Source: Bacteroidota bacterium (GTDB taxonomy: Bacteria > Bacteroidota > Bacteroidia > Flavobacteriales > Flavobacteriaceae). Taken from it: 64,000 bases of DNA. The DNA lies in contig CANFJB010000009.1 of the NCBI GenBank assembly GCA_947447375.1, positions 1 to 64,000 on the forward strand, written 5' to 3'. Both the position numbers and the translations under genes were made by a program. Positions 1-7,494 of this stretch are shown one piece after another. Within the stretch, counting starts at the first letter, position 1. Every line of letters starts with the position of its first letter. Under the pieces are notes generated by a model. The model worked only from the letters and a program-made list of their open reading frames with translations. It was not told the origin of the DNA and made no database searches.

Positions 1-66
1 AACAGAGAAGTTAAGCCCGCCTGCGCAGATGGTACTGCAATTTGTGGGAGAGTATGTCGTCGCCTT
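1..66 (+). rRNA. rrf: 5S ribosomal RNA, 3' part
   Basis: The first bases carry the conserved 3' half of bacterial 5S rRNA: the AGAAGTTAAGCCCGCCTGCGC block followed by the GGTACTGC and GTGGGAGAGTA segments. The 5' part lies outside the window, so this marks the end of an rRNA operon. The exact mature 3' end, around 64-67, is estimated. A strong terminator follows directly. Confidence 0.9.
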
Positions 67-73
67 TCTTTAG

Positions 74-109
74 TGAGCCTTGTCTGAAAAGACAAGGCTC
101 ATTTTTTTT
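74..109 (+). terminator. Rho-independent terminator of the rRNA operon
   Basis: An 11-bp perfect stem (TGAGCCTTGTC, 74-84, pairing with 91-101) with a six-base loop is followed by eight T residues. It stands immediately behind the 5S gene, as expected for rRNA operon termination. Confidence 0.92.
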
Positions 110-110
110 G

Positions 111-150
111 TCCTCACCCCAGCCCTCTCCGAAGGAGAGGGTGACAGGAA
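111..150. repeat. REP-like hairpin (CCCTCTCC/GGAGAGGG)
   Basis: CCCTCTCC (123-130) and GGAGAGGG (134-141) form a GC-rich hairpin with a three-base loop, inside a short GC-rich stretch that is unlike the AT-rich surroundings. Similar CCTCACCCCAGCCCTCTCC sequences are common dispersed intergenic repeats in bacteria, from recalled knowledge. Only this one copy was noticed in the window. Confidence 0.5.
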
Positions 151-162
151 GGAGATAAAATA

Positions 163-347
163 TCAATGGGAATAGCAATTTCAATGGTAATGACAATGTC
201 AATAGCAATATCAATGGCAAGAGCAAAACAATAACAATATCAATTTCAATCAAAAAAGCAATTGCAATATCAATTTCAATGGCAAGAGCAAAACAAAAAC
301 AATATCAATTGCAATAACAAATTCAAAACAATATCAATAATTAATAG
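163..347. repeat. Degenerate hexamer-periodic CAAT tract
   Basis: About 185 bases are made of units close to NCAATN with a period of six (TCAATG, GCAATT, ACAATG, GCAATA and so on). Within it, a 40-base segment at 211-250 recurs at 276-315 with two mismatches. There is no plausible gene; the long minus-strand frame through it is only the hydrophobic translation of the repeat. It lies between the rRNA operon and tpx. Confidence 0.8.
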
Positions 348-375
348 CAGTTTTTTTATTCCCAATATATTTGCT

Positions 376-383
376 TACTTTTG
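376..383 (+). promoter_or_regulatory. Bacteroidota-type -7 box before tpx
   Basis: TACTTTTG matches the TAnnTTTG element of Bacteroidota primary sigma-factor promoters and ends 22 bases before the tpx start codon. No clear -33 TTTG is visible. Confidence 0.5.
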
Positions 384-405
384 ATGTTTAAAAAAAATAA
401 CAATT

Positions 406-903
406 ATGGCAGTAGTTACATTAGGAGGAAATCCAATAAATACAAGTGGTGATTTACCAAAAGTGGGTTCTAAAGCAATCGATTTTAAATTGGTTCAAAA
501 AGATTTGTCAATTGCGAGTTTAGCGAATTTTGCTGGTAGCAAATTGGTATTTAATATTTTTCCAAGTATTGATACTGGAACTTGCGCAACGTCTGTTAGA
601 AAATTCAATGAAAAAGCAAGCGCTTTACCCAATACTAAAGTGTTGTGTATTTCTAGAGATTTGCCATTTGCACAATCCCGTTTTTGTGGTGCTGAAGGGC
701 TAGAAAATGTAATTAATCTTTCTGATTTTAATACAGGGGCTTTTGGAAAAGACTACGGATTGGAAATTGTAGATAGCGTTTTGGCTGGTTTGCATTCTAG
801 AGTTGTTATTGTAGTGGATGAAAATGGCGTTATTGTTTATTCTGAGCAAGTGCCAGAAATTGCAAATGAACCAAATTATGATGCTGCTTTAGCGGTACTT
901 TAA
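406..903 (+). CDS. tpx: Thiol peroxidase (atypical 2-Cys peroxiredoxin)
   Basis: A 165-residue Tpx-family peroxiredoxin that reduces hydrogen peroxide and alkyl hydroperoxides in the cytoplasm using thioredoxin. The peroxidatic cysteine sits in [13 protein letters not shown] (Cys60) and the resolving cysteine in SRFCGAEG (Cys94), the same 34-residue spacing as in E. coli Tpx. Length equals the family norm. The ATG lies after an A-rich leader and a TAnnTTTG box. It is followed after eight bases by the diacylglycerol kinase gene, so it may head the tpx-dgkA-ftsK run. The family assignment is secure; the reductant is taken from family knowledge. Confidence 0.95.
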   Translation: MAVVTLGGNPINTSGDLPKVGSKAIDFKLVQKDLSIASLANFAGSKLVFNIFPSIDTGTCATSVRKFNEKASALPNTKVLCISRDLPFAQSRFCGAEGLENVINLSDFNTGAFGKDYGLEIVDSVLAGLHSRVVIVVDENGVIVYSEQVPEIANEPNYDAALAVL

Positions 904-911
904 TATTGAAT

Positions 912-1286
912 ATGGAGTTTCAAAAGGACAATACCTTTTTTACAGGTAGATTAAAAAGTTTAGTATTTGCGTTAAAAGGCGCGATTAAATTAATTACTAC
1001 CGAACACAGTATCATGGTGCAATCGACACTGGCGGTATTGATTACTATTGCAGGTTTTTACTTTAATATTTCTCATGAAGAATGGCTATTTCAAACCCTT
1101 GCAATAGGTTTAGTATTAAGTATTGAAGGTTTAAATACGGCGGTAGAAAAAGTGGCGGATTTTATTCATCCTGAGTTTCATACCAAAATCGGATTTATAA
1201 AAGACATCGCCGCAGGTGCTGTATTTTTTGCTGCTATGACGGCAATTGCAATTGGTTTGATGATCTATTTACCAAAATTCACATAA
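912..1286 (+). CDS. dgkA: Diacylglycerol kinase family protein (possible undecaprenol kinase)
   Basis: A 124-residue integral membrane kinase of the small trimeric DgkA family. The hallmark segments are IEGLNTAVEKVADFI, with the catalytic/metal-binding Glu, and KDIAAGAVFFAA near the C-terminus, spread over three predicted membrane helices. It phosphorylates diacylglycerol or undecaprenol for lipid recycling; the substrate cannot be told from sequence. ATG at 912 is chosen; an in-frame TTG at 906 would add two residues. It lies between tpx and ftsK in the same direction. Confidence 0.88.
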   Translation: MEFQKDNTFFTGRLKSLVFALKGAIKLITTEHSIMVQSTLAVLITIAGFYFNISHEEWLFQTLAIGLVLSIEGLNTAVEKVADFIHPEFHTKIGFIKDIAAGAVFFAAMTAIAIGLMIYLPKFT

Positions 1287-1323
1287 TATTTCCTTATTTT
1301 AATAGAAATTAGTTCAATTAAGA

Positions 1324-3774
1324 ATGGCAAAAAAAACACTTACAACGAAAAAAGGAACTGATCCTGAAGATAAATTACCATGGAAACTAGGAAAGCAATA
1401 TAAAATCTTGTTGGGTTTTATAATGATTTTATTTTCTGTGGCTTTGCTATTGGCTTTTATTTCTTTTTTCATTTATGGTCAAGAAGACCAGAGTGCCGTT
1501 GCTGAATTGGCGAATCGTTCCGAAACAGTGAACAATTGGTTGGGTAAATTTGGAGCGTTTTTAGCTGATTTATTTATCTATAAAGGATTCGGAATTGCCT
1601 CGTTTTTATTTGTAAAATTCTTCTTCTTAACCGGTGCGTTTTTAGTAATGGACATTCCATTTAAAAGACTAAAGAGCGTTTGGTTTTGGGATTTGTATGC
1701 AATAATTGTAATCTCCATTTTATGTGGCTTTTTCGCAACTACTTTACCAGAATTAGGCGGAACTATAGGTTATGAAATGAACCTGTTCATGCAGGATTAT
1801 GTGGGTAGTTCAGGAATATTTTTAATCTTGTTATTGGGAATATTCATCTATTTGATATTTAAAATAAAAATATCTCCTGATGCTATTAAAGGGTTCTTTG
1901 AAAGAAGTAAAGACGAAATTGATTCGGAGTTAACACCTGTTAATCAACCTGTTTCAGATTCAACTTACAATTTAGAAGAATATGCTGTTCTTGAAGAAGA
2001 GGAAATCGAAGAGCCAATAATCAAGCCAACATCTCAATTTGAAATAAATAAAGAAGCTTTAAAACCAACAATCAGTTCTGCTTCTGAAATTAATATGGAT
2101 CCTGTTTTGAAACCAAAAGCGGAAGAACCAATTGAAGATGATTTTGATGATTTAGAACCGGTTACATTACCAATTGAAGATACCGACAGTGATTTTGTAA
2201 TTGAGAAAGCACACGAAGAAGATATAGTAGAAGAGAATTTAGCTTCGCGTTTGGTTGCCGACTTTGGTTTATTCGATCCAACATTGGAATTATCCAACTA
2301 CCAATTTCCAACATTGGATTTAATGAAGGAATATTCTACAGGTGGAATCACCATCAACCAAGAGGAATTAGAAGAAAACAAGAATAAAATCCTTGAAACA
2401 TTACGAAATTATAAAATAGAAATAGCGCAAATTAAAGCTACGGTAGGTCCCTCAGTTACCTTGTATGAAATTGTGCCAGAAGCAGGAATACGAATTTCAA
2501 AAATTAAGAGCTTAGAAGACGATATTGCATTGTCATTATCGGCGTTGGGAATTCGTATTATTGCTCCTATTCCTGGAAAAGGAACTATTGGAATCGAGGT
2601 TCCAAACAAGAATCCTACGATGGTTTCTATGAAAAGCGTTATCGGATCGGCACGTTTTCAAGAGGCTGAAATGGAATTGCCAATTGCTTTAGGGAAAACA
2701 ATTTCCAACGAAACTTTTGTGGTTGATTTAGCTAAAATGCCGCACTTATTGATGGCAGGAGCTACCGGTCAAGGGAAATCGGTGGGATTGAATGCTGTAT
2801 TGACTTCATTGTTGTACAAAAAACACCCAGCCGAAGTAAAATTTGTTTTGGTCGATCCTAAGAAAGTGGAATTGACGCTTTTCAATAAAATCGAAAGACA
2901 CTATTTGGCTAAATTACCAGATTCTGGTGATGCTATTATTACCGATAATGCCAAAGTAGTGAATACCTTAAATTCGCTTTGCGTGGAAATGGACAACCGT
3001 TATTCTTTATTGAAAGACGCGATGGTTCGTAACATAAAAGAATACAACGAGAAATTTAAATCTCGTAAGTTAAATCCTGAAAACGGACACCGATTTTTAC
3101 CTTACATCGTTTTGGTAGTCGATGAGTTTGCCGATTTAATTATGACTGCTGGTAAGGAAGTGGAAACGCCTATTGCTCGTTTGGCACAGTTAGCTAGAGC
3201 GATTGGAATTCACTTGATTATTGCCACGCAACGACCATCGGTGAATGTAATTACTGGTTTGATTAAAGCGAATTTTCCAGCTAGAATTGCCTTTAGAGTA
3301 ACTTCGAAAATTGACTCTCGTACCATTTTGGATACGCAAGGAGCCGATCAATTGATAGGGCGTGGAGATATGCTTTATACCAATGGAAACGATGTTGTAC
3401 GTGTACAATGTGCCTTTATTGATACTCCCGAAGTGGAGAAAATTACTGAATTCATCGGTTCTCAAAAAGCGTATGCTGATGCGTACTTGCTTCCTGAGTT
3501 TGTGGGTGAAGAAAGTGGCATTAATCTTGATATGGATATTTCCGAGCGCGATGCATTGTTCAGAGAGGCTGCTGAGATTATTGTTACTGCCCAACAAGGA
3601 TCGGCTTCGTTGTTGCAACGCAAACTAAAATTGGGTTACAACCGTGCGGGACGATTGATTGATCAAATGGAAGCTGCAGGAATTGTAGGTCCATTTGAAG
3701 GAAGTAAAGCCCGAAATGTGAACATTACCGATTTGGCCGCTCTAGATCAATTTTTCAGTAATGAACAAAACTAA
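1324..3774 (+). CDS. ftsK: DNA translocase FtsK/SpoIIIE
   Basis: An 816-residue septal DNA pump that clears chromosome termini at division. Four hydrophobic segments occupy roughly residues 25-190, an acidic linker follows (about 200-330), then the alpha/beta motor: Walker A GATGQGKS (479-486), the DPKKVELT segment, Walker B LVVDEFADL (Asp600/Glu601) and the IATQRPSVNVITGLIKANFP motif. The C-terminal gamma winged helix carries QRKLKLGYNRAGRLIDQME, which reads KOPS-like DNA sites. The linker is much shorter than in E. coli, as is usual in Bacteroidota. Its last 14 bases overlap the first possible start of the LolA gene. Confidence 0.95.
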   Translation: MAKKTLTTKKGTDPEDKLPWKLGKQYKILLGFIMILFSVALLLAFISFFIYGQEDQSAVAELANRSETVNNWLGKFGAFLADLFIYKGFGIASFLFVKFFFLTGAFLVMDIPFKRLKSVWFWDLYAIIVISILCGFFATTLPELGGTIGYEMNLFMQDYVGSSGIFLILLLGIFIYLIFKIKISPDAIKGFFERSKDEIDSELTPVNQPVSDSTYNLEEYAVLEEEEIEEPIIKPTSQFEINKEALKPTISSASEINMDPVLKPKAEEPIEDDFDDLEPVTLPIEDTDSDFVIEKAHEEDIVEENLASRLVADFGLFDPTLELSNYQFPTLDLMKEYSTGGITINQEELEENKNKILETLRNYKIEIAQIKATVGPSVTLYEIVPEAGIRISKIKSLEDDIALSLSALGIRIIAPIPGKGTIGIEVPNKNPTMVSMKSVIGSARFQEAEMELPIALGKTISNETFVVDLAKMPHLLMAGATGQGKSVGLNAVLTSLLYKKHPAEVKFVLVDPKKVELTLFNKIERHYLAKLPDSGDAIITDNAKVVNTLNSLCVEMDNRYSLLKDAMVRNIKEYNEKFKSRKLNPENGHRFLPYIVLVVDEFADLIMTAGKEVETPIARLAQLARAIGIHLIIATQRPSVNVITGLIKANFPARIAFRVTSKIDSRTILDTQGADQLIGRGDMLYTNGNDVVRVQCAFIDTPEVEKITEFIGSQKAYADAYLLPEFVGEESGINLDMDISERDALFREAAEIIVTAQQGSASLLQRKLKLGYNRAGRLIDQMEAAGIVGPFEGSKARNVNITDLAALDQFFSNEQN

Positions 3775-4465
3775 TTTACAAATGACTACCAATAGATTAT
3801 CCTTAGTTACAATTTCGAACTTGAAAAGTGGTTTATTACTTTTTGTAATAGCATTATTATTCAGCACTTCAACTTATGCGCAGGATAAAAAGGCCAAAGC
3901 ATTGTTGGACGCGGTGACTGTAAAAATTAAAAGCTACGATAATATTGTAATCGATTTTAAATATTCATTAAACAATTTAAAAGAGAATATCAATCAGGAG
4001 AGCAAAGGAAATGTGACCATGAAAGGCAATAAATACGTTTTGAATTTGATGGGGGTAACCAAAATATTCGATGGAAAATTCAATTACACCATTAACCCGG
4101 AAGACGAAGAAGTGGCGATTTCAAAATTGAATGAGAAAGATGAAAATGCCATTACGCCTTCAAAATTATTGACTTTCTTTAACTCGGGTTACAAATATAC
4201 TTGGGACATTCCTCAAAATGTAAAAGGTAGAAAAATCCAATATATTAAGTTGGTTCCGAATAATACGAAAGACCAACGCAAGGAAATTTTATTAGGAATA
4301 GACACCCAAACGAAGAATATTTACAACCTAATTGAGGTGGGAAGAAACGGTACCAAAACTACTTTAACTGTTAATTCTTTTAAAATTAACCAACCGTTAT
4401 CAAAGAATCAATTTACCTTTGATGCTAGCAAATACCCAAAATATTACATAAATAAACTAGACTAG
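3761..4465 (+). CDS. lolA: LolA-like outer membrane lipoprotein carrier protein
   Basis: A 234-residue exported protein with a hydrophobic signal segment ending in TSTYAQ, followed by a LolA-type fold pattern (IDFKYSLNNLKENINQESKGNVTMKG, split between residues of the half-open barrel). LolA proteins ferry lipoproteins across the periplasm. The ATG at 3761 overlaps ftsK by 14 bases; the in-frame ATG at 3782 is an equally good start and gives a shorter n-region. It directly abuts the LptF/G permease gene, so the two envelope-transport genes are translationally coupled. The family call is fairly sure; transport activity is inferred. Confidence 0.82.
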   Translation: MNKTNLQMTTNRLSLVTISNLKSGLLLFVIALLFSTSTYAQDKKAKALLDAVTVKIKSYDNIVIDFKYSLNNLKENINQESKGNVTMKGNKYVLNLMGVTKIFDGKFNYTINPEDEEVAISKLNEKDENAITPSKLLTFFNSGYKYTWDIPQNVKGRKIQYIKLVPNNTKDQRKEILLGIDTQTKNIYNLIEVGRNGTKTTLTVNSFKINQPLSKNQFTFDASKYPKYYINKLD

Positions 4466-5896
4466 TTGAAGATAATTGATAAATATATTTTAAAAACATT
4501 TGCGATTACATTTACCACAGTATTTGTAATCTTGTTTTTTATATTCATACTTCAAACCATCTGGTTGTTCATTTATGATTTGGCTGGCCGTGACCTGGAT
4601 TTAATGTTGGTTGTTAAATTCTTGCTTTACGGAATGCCACGAATTATCCCATTGGTAATCCCGCTTTCAGTATTATTGGCCTCCATTATGACCTTTGGAA
4701 GTTTGTCTGAGAACTACGAATTTGCGGCAATGAAATCGGCAGGAATTTCATTACAAAGAACCATGAGAGGGTTAACGATTTTCATTTTCATTTTAAGCAT
4801 CACCTCTTTTTTCTTTGCGAATAATGTGATTCCGTATGCCGAATACAAATTCATCAATTTCAGAAAAAACATCGCCCAACGTAAGCCCGCAATGGCAATT
4901 GCAGAAGGTCAATTCAGCCAAATAGGATTGTATTCTATAAAAGTAGATAAGAAAACAGGGGAGAACGGCAACCATCTTATTGGTGTTACCATACACAAAA
5001 AATCGATAAATGGCGATGGTGTTCGCACCGTTATCAAAGCTAAATATGGCGATTTAATAAGTAGTGAAAATTCTAATTTACTAAAATTAGTATTGAACGA
5101 TGGCTATTATTATGAGGATATAATTCCAAATAATTACGATGATAGAAAGAAAATCCCATTTGCGAAAGCGACTTTTAAAAAGGACGTCATCAATATGGAT
5201 TTGTCAATATTGAATGGAAATCAAGACAATCAGAGTATTACTAATACTTCCAACATGCTTAATTTAAGTGAGTTGAATTATACTATTGATTCTTTGAGAA
5301 AAATTTACAAACGCGATGTTATTTCTTTTGCAGATAATGTGCACCAACGATCAGGAGTATTGAATGTAAATAAATCGATATTAACTAAGAAAGTGGACGA
5401 AGTTAAACCCGATTTATTGGCTTTATTGAATACGAGTGAAAAGCTCCAGATATTACAATTTGCTTCAAGCAATGTTTCCAATACACTGTTTTCAATTGAA
5501 AGTTCTAAAGACGAATTTAATATGAAACAAATAGCAATTAACGATCATTTAGGGGCCGTTTACGACAAATTTGTTGTGGCTTTTGCCTGTTTGCTGATGT
5601 TTTTTATTGGAGCGCCTTTGGGAGCAATTATTAGAAAAGGAGGAATTGGTTTGCCAATAGTATTTGCGATAGGTATTTTTATTTCCTTTCACTTTATCAA
5701 TACCTTTGGAAAACGATTGGCTGGAGAAAACGGTATGGATCCATTTGTAGGATCTTGGTTGGCCTCATTGATATTAACGCCATTGGCAATTATGCTAACT
5801 TATAGAGCAACCAATGATTTTGGTTCGTTTAATTTAGACGTAATCACTGTGCCGTTCCAAAAACTCCTAAAAAGAATATTTCCAACACAAAATTAA
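4466..5896 (+). CDS. LptF/LptG family lipopolysaccharide export permease (YjgP/YjgQ)
   Basis: A 476-residue inner-membrane protein with the family arrangement of three N-terminal helices, a large periplasmic domain (about residues 130-340) and three C-terminal helices. The N-terminus KIIDKYILKTF and the GMPRIIPLVIPLSVLLASI segment are typical. LptF/G form the membrane part of the ABC exporter that extracts LPS. Translation must start at TTG 4466, directly after the LolA stop codon: the preceding in-frame codon is a stop and the conserved N-terminus begins here. LptF versus LptG cannot be decided, so no symbol is given. Confidence 0.88.
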   Translation: MKIIDKYILKTFAITFTTVFVILFFIFILQTIWLFIYDLAGRDLDLMLVVKFLLYGMPRIIPLVIPLSVLLASIMTFGSLSENYEFAAMKSAGISLQRTMRGLTIFIFILSITSFFFANNVIPYAEYKFINFRKNIAQRKPAMAIAEGQFSQIGLYSIKVDKKTGENGNHLIGVTIHKKSINGDGVRTVIKAKYGDLISSENSNLLKLVLNDGYYYEDIIPNNYDDRKKIPFAKATFKKDVINMDLSILNGNQDNQSITNTSNMLNLSELNYTIDSLRKIYKRDVISFADNVHQRSGVLNVNKSILTKKVDEVKPDLLALLNTSEKLQILQFASSNVSNTLFSIESSKDEFNMKQIAINDHLGAVYDKFVVAFACLLMFFIGAPLGAIIRKGGIGLPIVFAIGIFISFHFINTFGKRLAGENGMDPFVGSWLASLILTPLAIMLTYRATNDFGSFNLDVITVPFQKLLKRIFPTQN

Positions 5897-5901
5897 ATAC
5901 A

Positions 5902-7035
5902 ATGACCCTTCCTAAATTTCAATTAAATACGATAGAAGAAGCTATTGAAGACATTCGTCAAGGGAAAGTCATTATTGTTGTAGATGATGAAGATCGCGAG
6001 AACGAAGGTGATTTTTTGGCTGCAGCCGAAAAGGTAACCCCTGAGATGATCAATTTTATGGCAACACACGGACGCGGATTAATTTGTGCGCCGCTAACCG
6101 AAAACAGATGCAAGGAATTGGGATTGCACGTAATGGTGAACAACAACACCGACCCAATGGAAACAGCATTTACTGTTTCAGTAGATTTACGTGGAAATGG
6201 AGTAACTACTGGAATTTCTGCTGCCGATAGAGCAAAAACAATCTTAGCGTTATGCAATTCGGATACCAAACCACACGATTTAGCGCGTCCTGGACATATA
6301 TTTCCATTAATTGCAAAGCAAGGTGGCGTATTAAGAAGAACGGGCCACACTGAAGCTGCAATTGACTTTGCGCGTCTTGCTGGATTCAAATCGGCGGGGG
6401 TAATTGTGGAAATCATGAATGAAGATGGGTCGATGGCTCGATTACCGCAATTAGTTGAAGTGGCGAAGAAATTCGATTTAAAGCTCGTTTCAATTGAGGA
6501 TTTGGTGGCCTATCGAATGCTACACGACAGCTTGATTGTTAAGAAAGAAGATTTTGATATCAACACTCGCTTTGGCACGTTCCGATTGAGAGCGTATTTG
6601 CAAACTACGAATAAGCAAGTTCACATTGCGTTGTCCAAAGGGAATTGGAATTTGGGTGAGCCAATATTGACGCGCATCAATTCCACTCAAATAAACAGCG
6701 ACATTTTAGGGGCTTTGACCCACGATGCCGACAAAAACCTAGATTCTATATTCAACGTAATCAATCAAGCCGGAAAAGGGGCTGTTTTATTCATTAACCA
6801 GGAGTTGGAATCCTACAATTTGCTGAATCGAATTAGTGAATTGAAAGTATTGCAAACACAGGGTGAAATGAAGGCGCCATTGATAAAAATGGATGCGAAA
6901 GATTTTGGAATTGGGGCACAGATCTTACACGACATTGATATTTCCAACATCCGATTGATATCCAATTCCGAGCAAACCAAGCGCGTTGGGATGATAGGGT
7001 ATGGATTGGAGATTTCAGAATATGTAAAATACTAA
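5902..7035 (+). CDS. ribB: 3,4-dihydroxy-2-butanone-4-phosphate synthase with degenerate GTP cyclohydrolase II domain
   Basis: A 377-residue RibBA-shaped protein of riboflavin synthesis. The N-terminal domain (about 1-205) keeps the RibB active-site elements DDEDRENEGDF, THGRGLICAP and HTEAAIDFARLAG, and should convert ribulose 5-phosphate to the four-carbon riboflavin precursor. The C-terminal half (about 206-377) aligns with GTP cyclohydrolase II, but the three zinc cysteines are gone: the usual GSLRCDCG region reads GALTHDADKN (270-279), and the upstream zinc cysteine is also lost. That half is probably not catalytic as RibA. It ends the tpx-to-ribB run, six bases after the permease gene. 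Confidence 0.9.
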   Translation: MTLPKFQLNTIEEAIEDIRQGKVIIVVDDEDRENEGDFLAAAEKVTPEMINFMATHGRGLICAPLTENRCKELGLHVMVNNNTDPMETAFTVSVDLRGNGVTTGISAADRAKTILALCNSDTKPHDLARPGHIFPLIAKQGGVLRRTGHTEAAIDFARLAGFKSAGVIVEIMNEDGSMARLPQLVEVAKKFDLKLVSIEDLVAYRMLHDSLIVKKEDFDINTRFGTFRLRAYLQTTNKQVHIALSKGNWNLGEPILTRINSTQINSDILGALTHDADKNLDSIFNVINQAGKGAVLFINQELESYNLLNRISELKVLQTQGEMKAPLIKMDAKDFGIGAQILHDIDISNIRLISNSEQTKRVGMIGYGLEISEYVKY

Positions 7036-7141
7036 CTTATTTTTTGAATCTAACTTATGGTAAATGAAATAATTACTTGATTGCGTAGTTATTTTCTTGA
7101 TATTTTCTAAATAAATGTTTTAGAAATCAAAAAAAGGTTAC

Positions 7142-7149
7142 TATATTTG
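7142..7149 (+). promoter_or_regulatory. -7 box of the tRNA-Ser promoter
   Basis: TATATTTG matches TAnnTTTG and lies 32 bases before the tRNA. An exact -33 TTTG is not seen at the expected distance. Confidence 0.5.
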
Positions 7150-7181
7150 CAACCGCATTAAGCAAAAGGGTGCGACATACT

Positions 7182-7266
7182 GGAGAAATGGCAGAGCGGT
7201 CGAATGCGGCAGTCTTGAAAACTGTTGACTGTAACAGGTCCGGGGGTTCGAATCCCTCTTTCTCCG
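7182..7266 (+). tRNA. tRNA-Ser (anticodon UGA)
   Basis: The acceptor stem GGAGAAA (7182-7188) pairs with TTTCTCC (7259-7265), with G as discriminator. The T arm is GGGGG-TTCGAAT-CCCTC (7242-7258). The anticodon loop is CTTGAAA with anticodon TGA at 7216-7218. The long variable arm is typical of serine tRNAs. The CCA end is not encoded. Confidence 0.96.
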
Positions 7267-7273
7267 CGAAATT

Positions 7274-7320
7274 AAAACCCTAACAATTGGTTTTCAATTA
7301 GTTAGGGTTTTTATTTTTTA
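7274..7320 (+). terminator. Rho-independent terminator after tRNA-Ser
   Basis: AAAACCCTAAC (7274-7284) pairs with GTTAGGGTTTT (7301-7311). The inner part AATTG/CAATT extends the stem and a T-rich tail follows. The rest of the gap to the next gene (7321-7494) is AT-rich with no feature I could support. Confidence 0.85.
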
Positions 7321-7494
7321 CACGTCCCCACATTATCCCCTCAACAATTGTATTAATTTAAACTGAATTCTTGAAAATCATCTTGTATTTTTTTACAAAA
7401 TTAATTTTGATATAGACGTAATTTGTCTATTTTGAAAAATAATTATAAAAATTAGATAAGAATGAAATTTTTGGTTGATTTATATTGTTAAAAC

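Noticed and set aside
11..253. Minus-strand frame encoding a very hydrophobic 80-residue peptide
   Set aside because: It runs through the 5S gene, its terminator and the CAAT hexamer tract; the hydrophobicity is simply the translation of the repeat.
3190..3618. A 142-codon minus-strand frame inside ftsK
   Set aside because: It is antisense to the conserved motor domain of FtsK and shows no recognisable protein features.
5958..6416. A 152-codon minus-strand frame inside ribB
   Set aside because: It is antisense to the conserved RibB domain and has the low-complexity Ser/Pro composition of a shadow frame.
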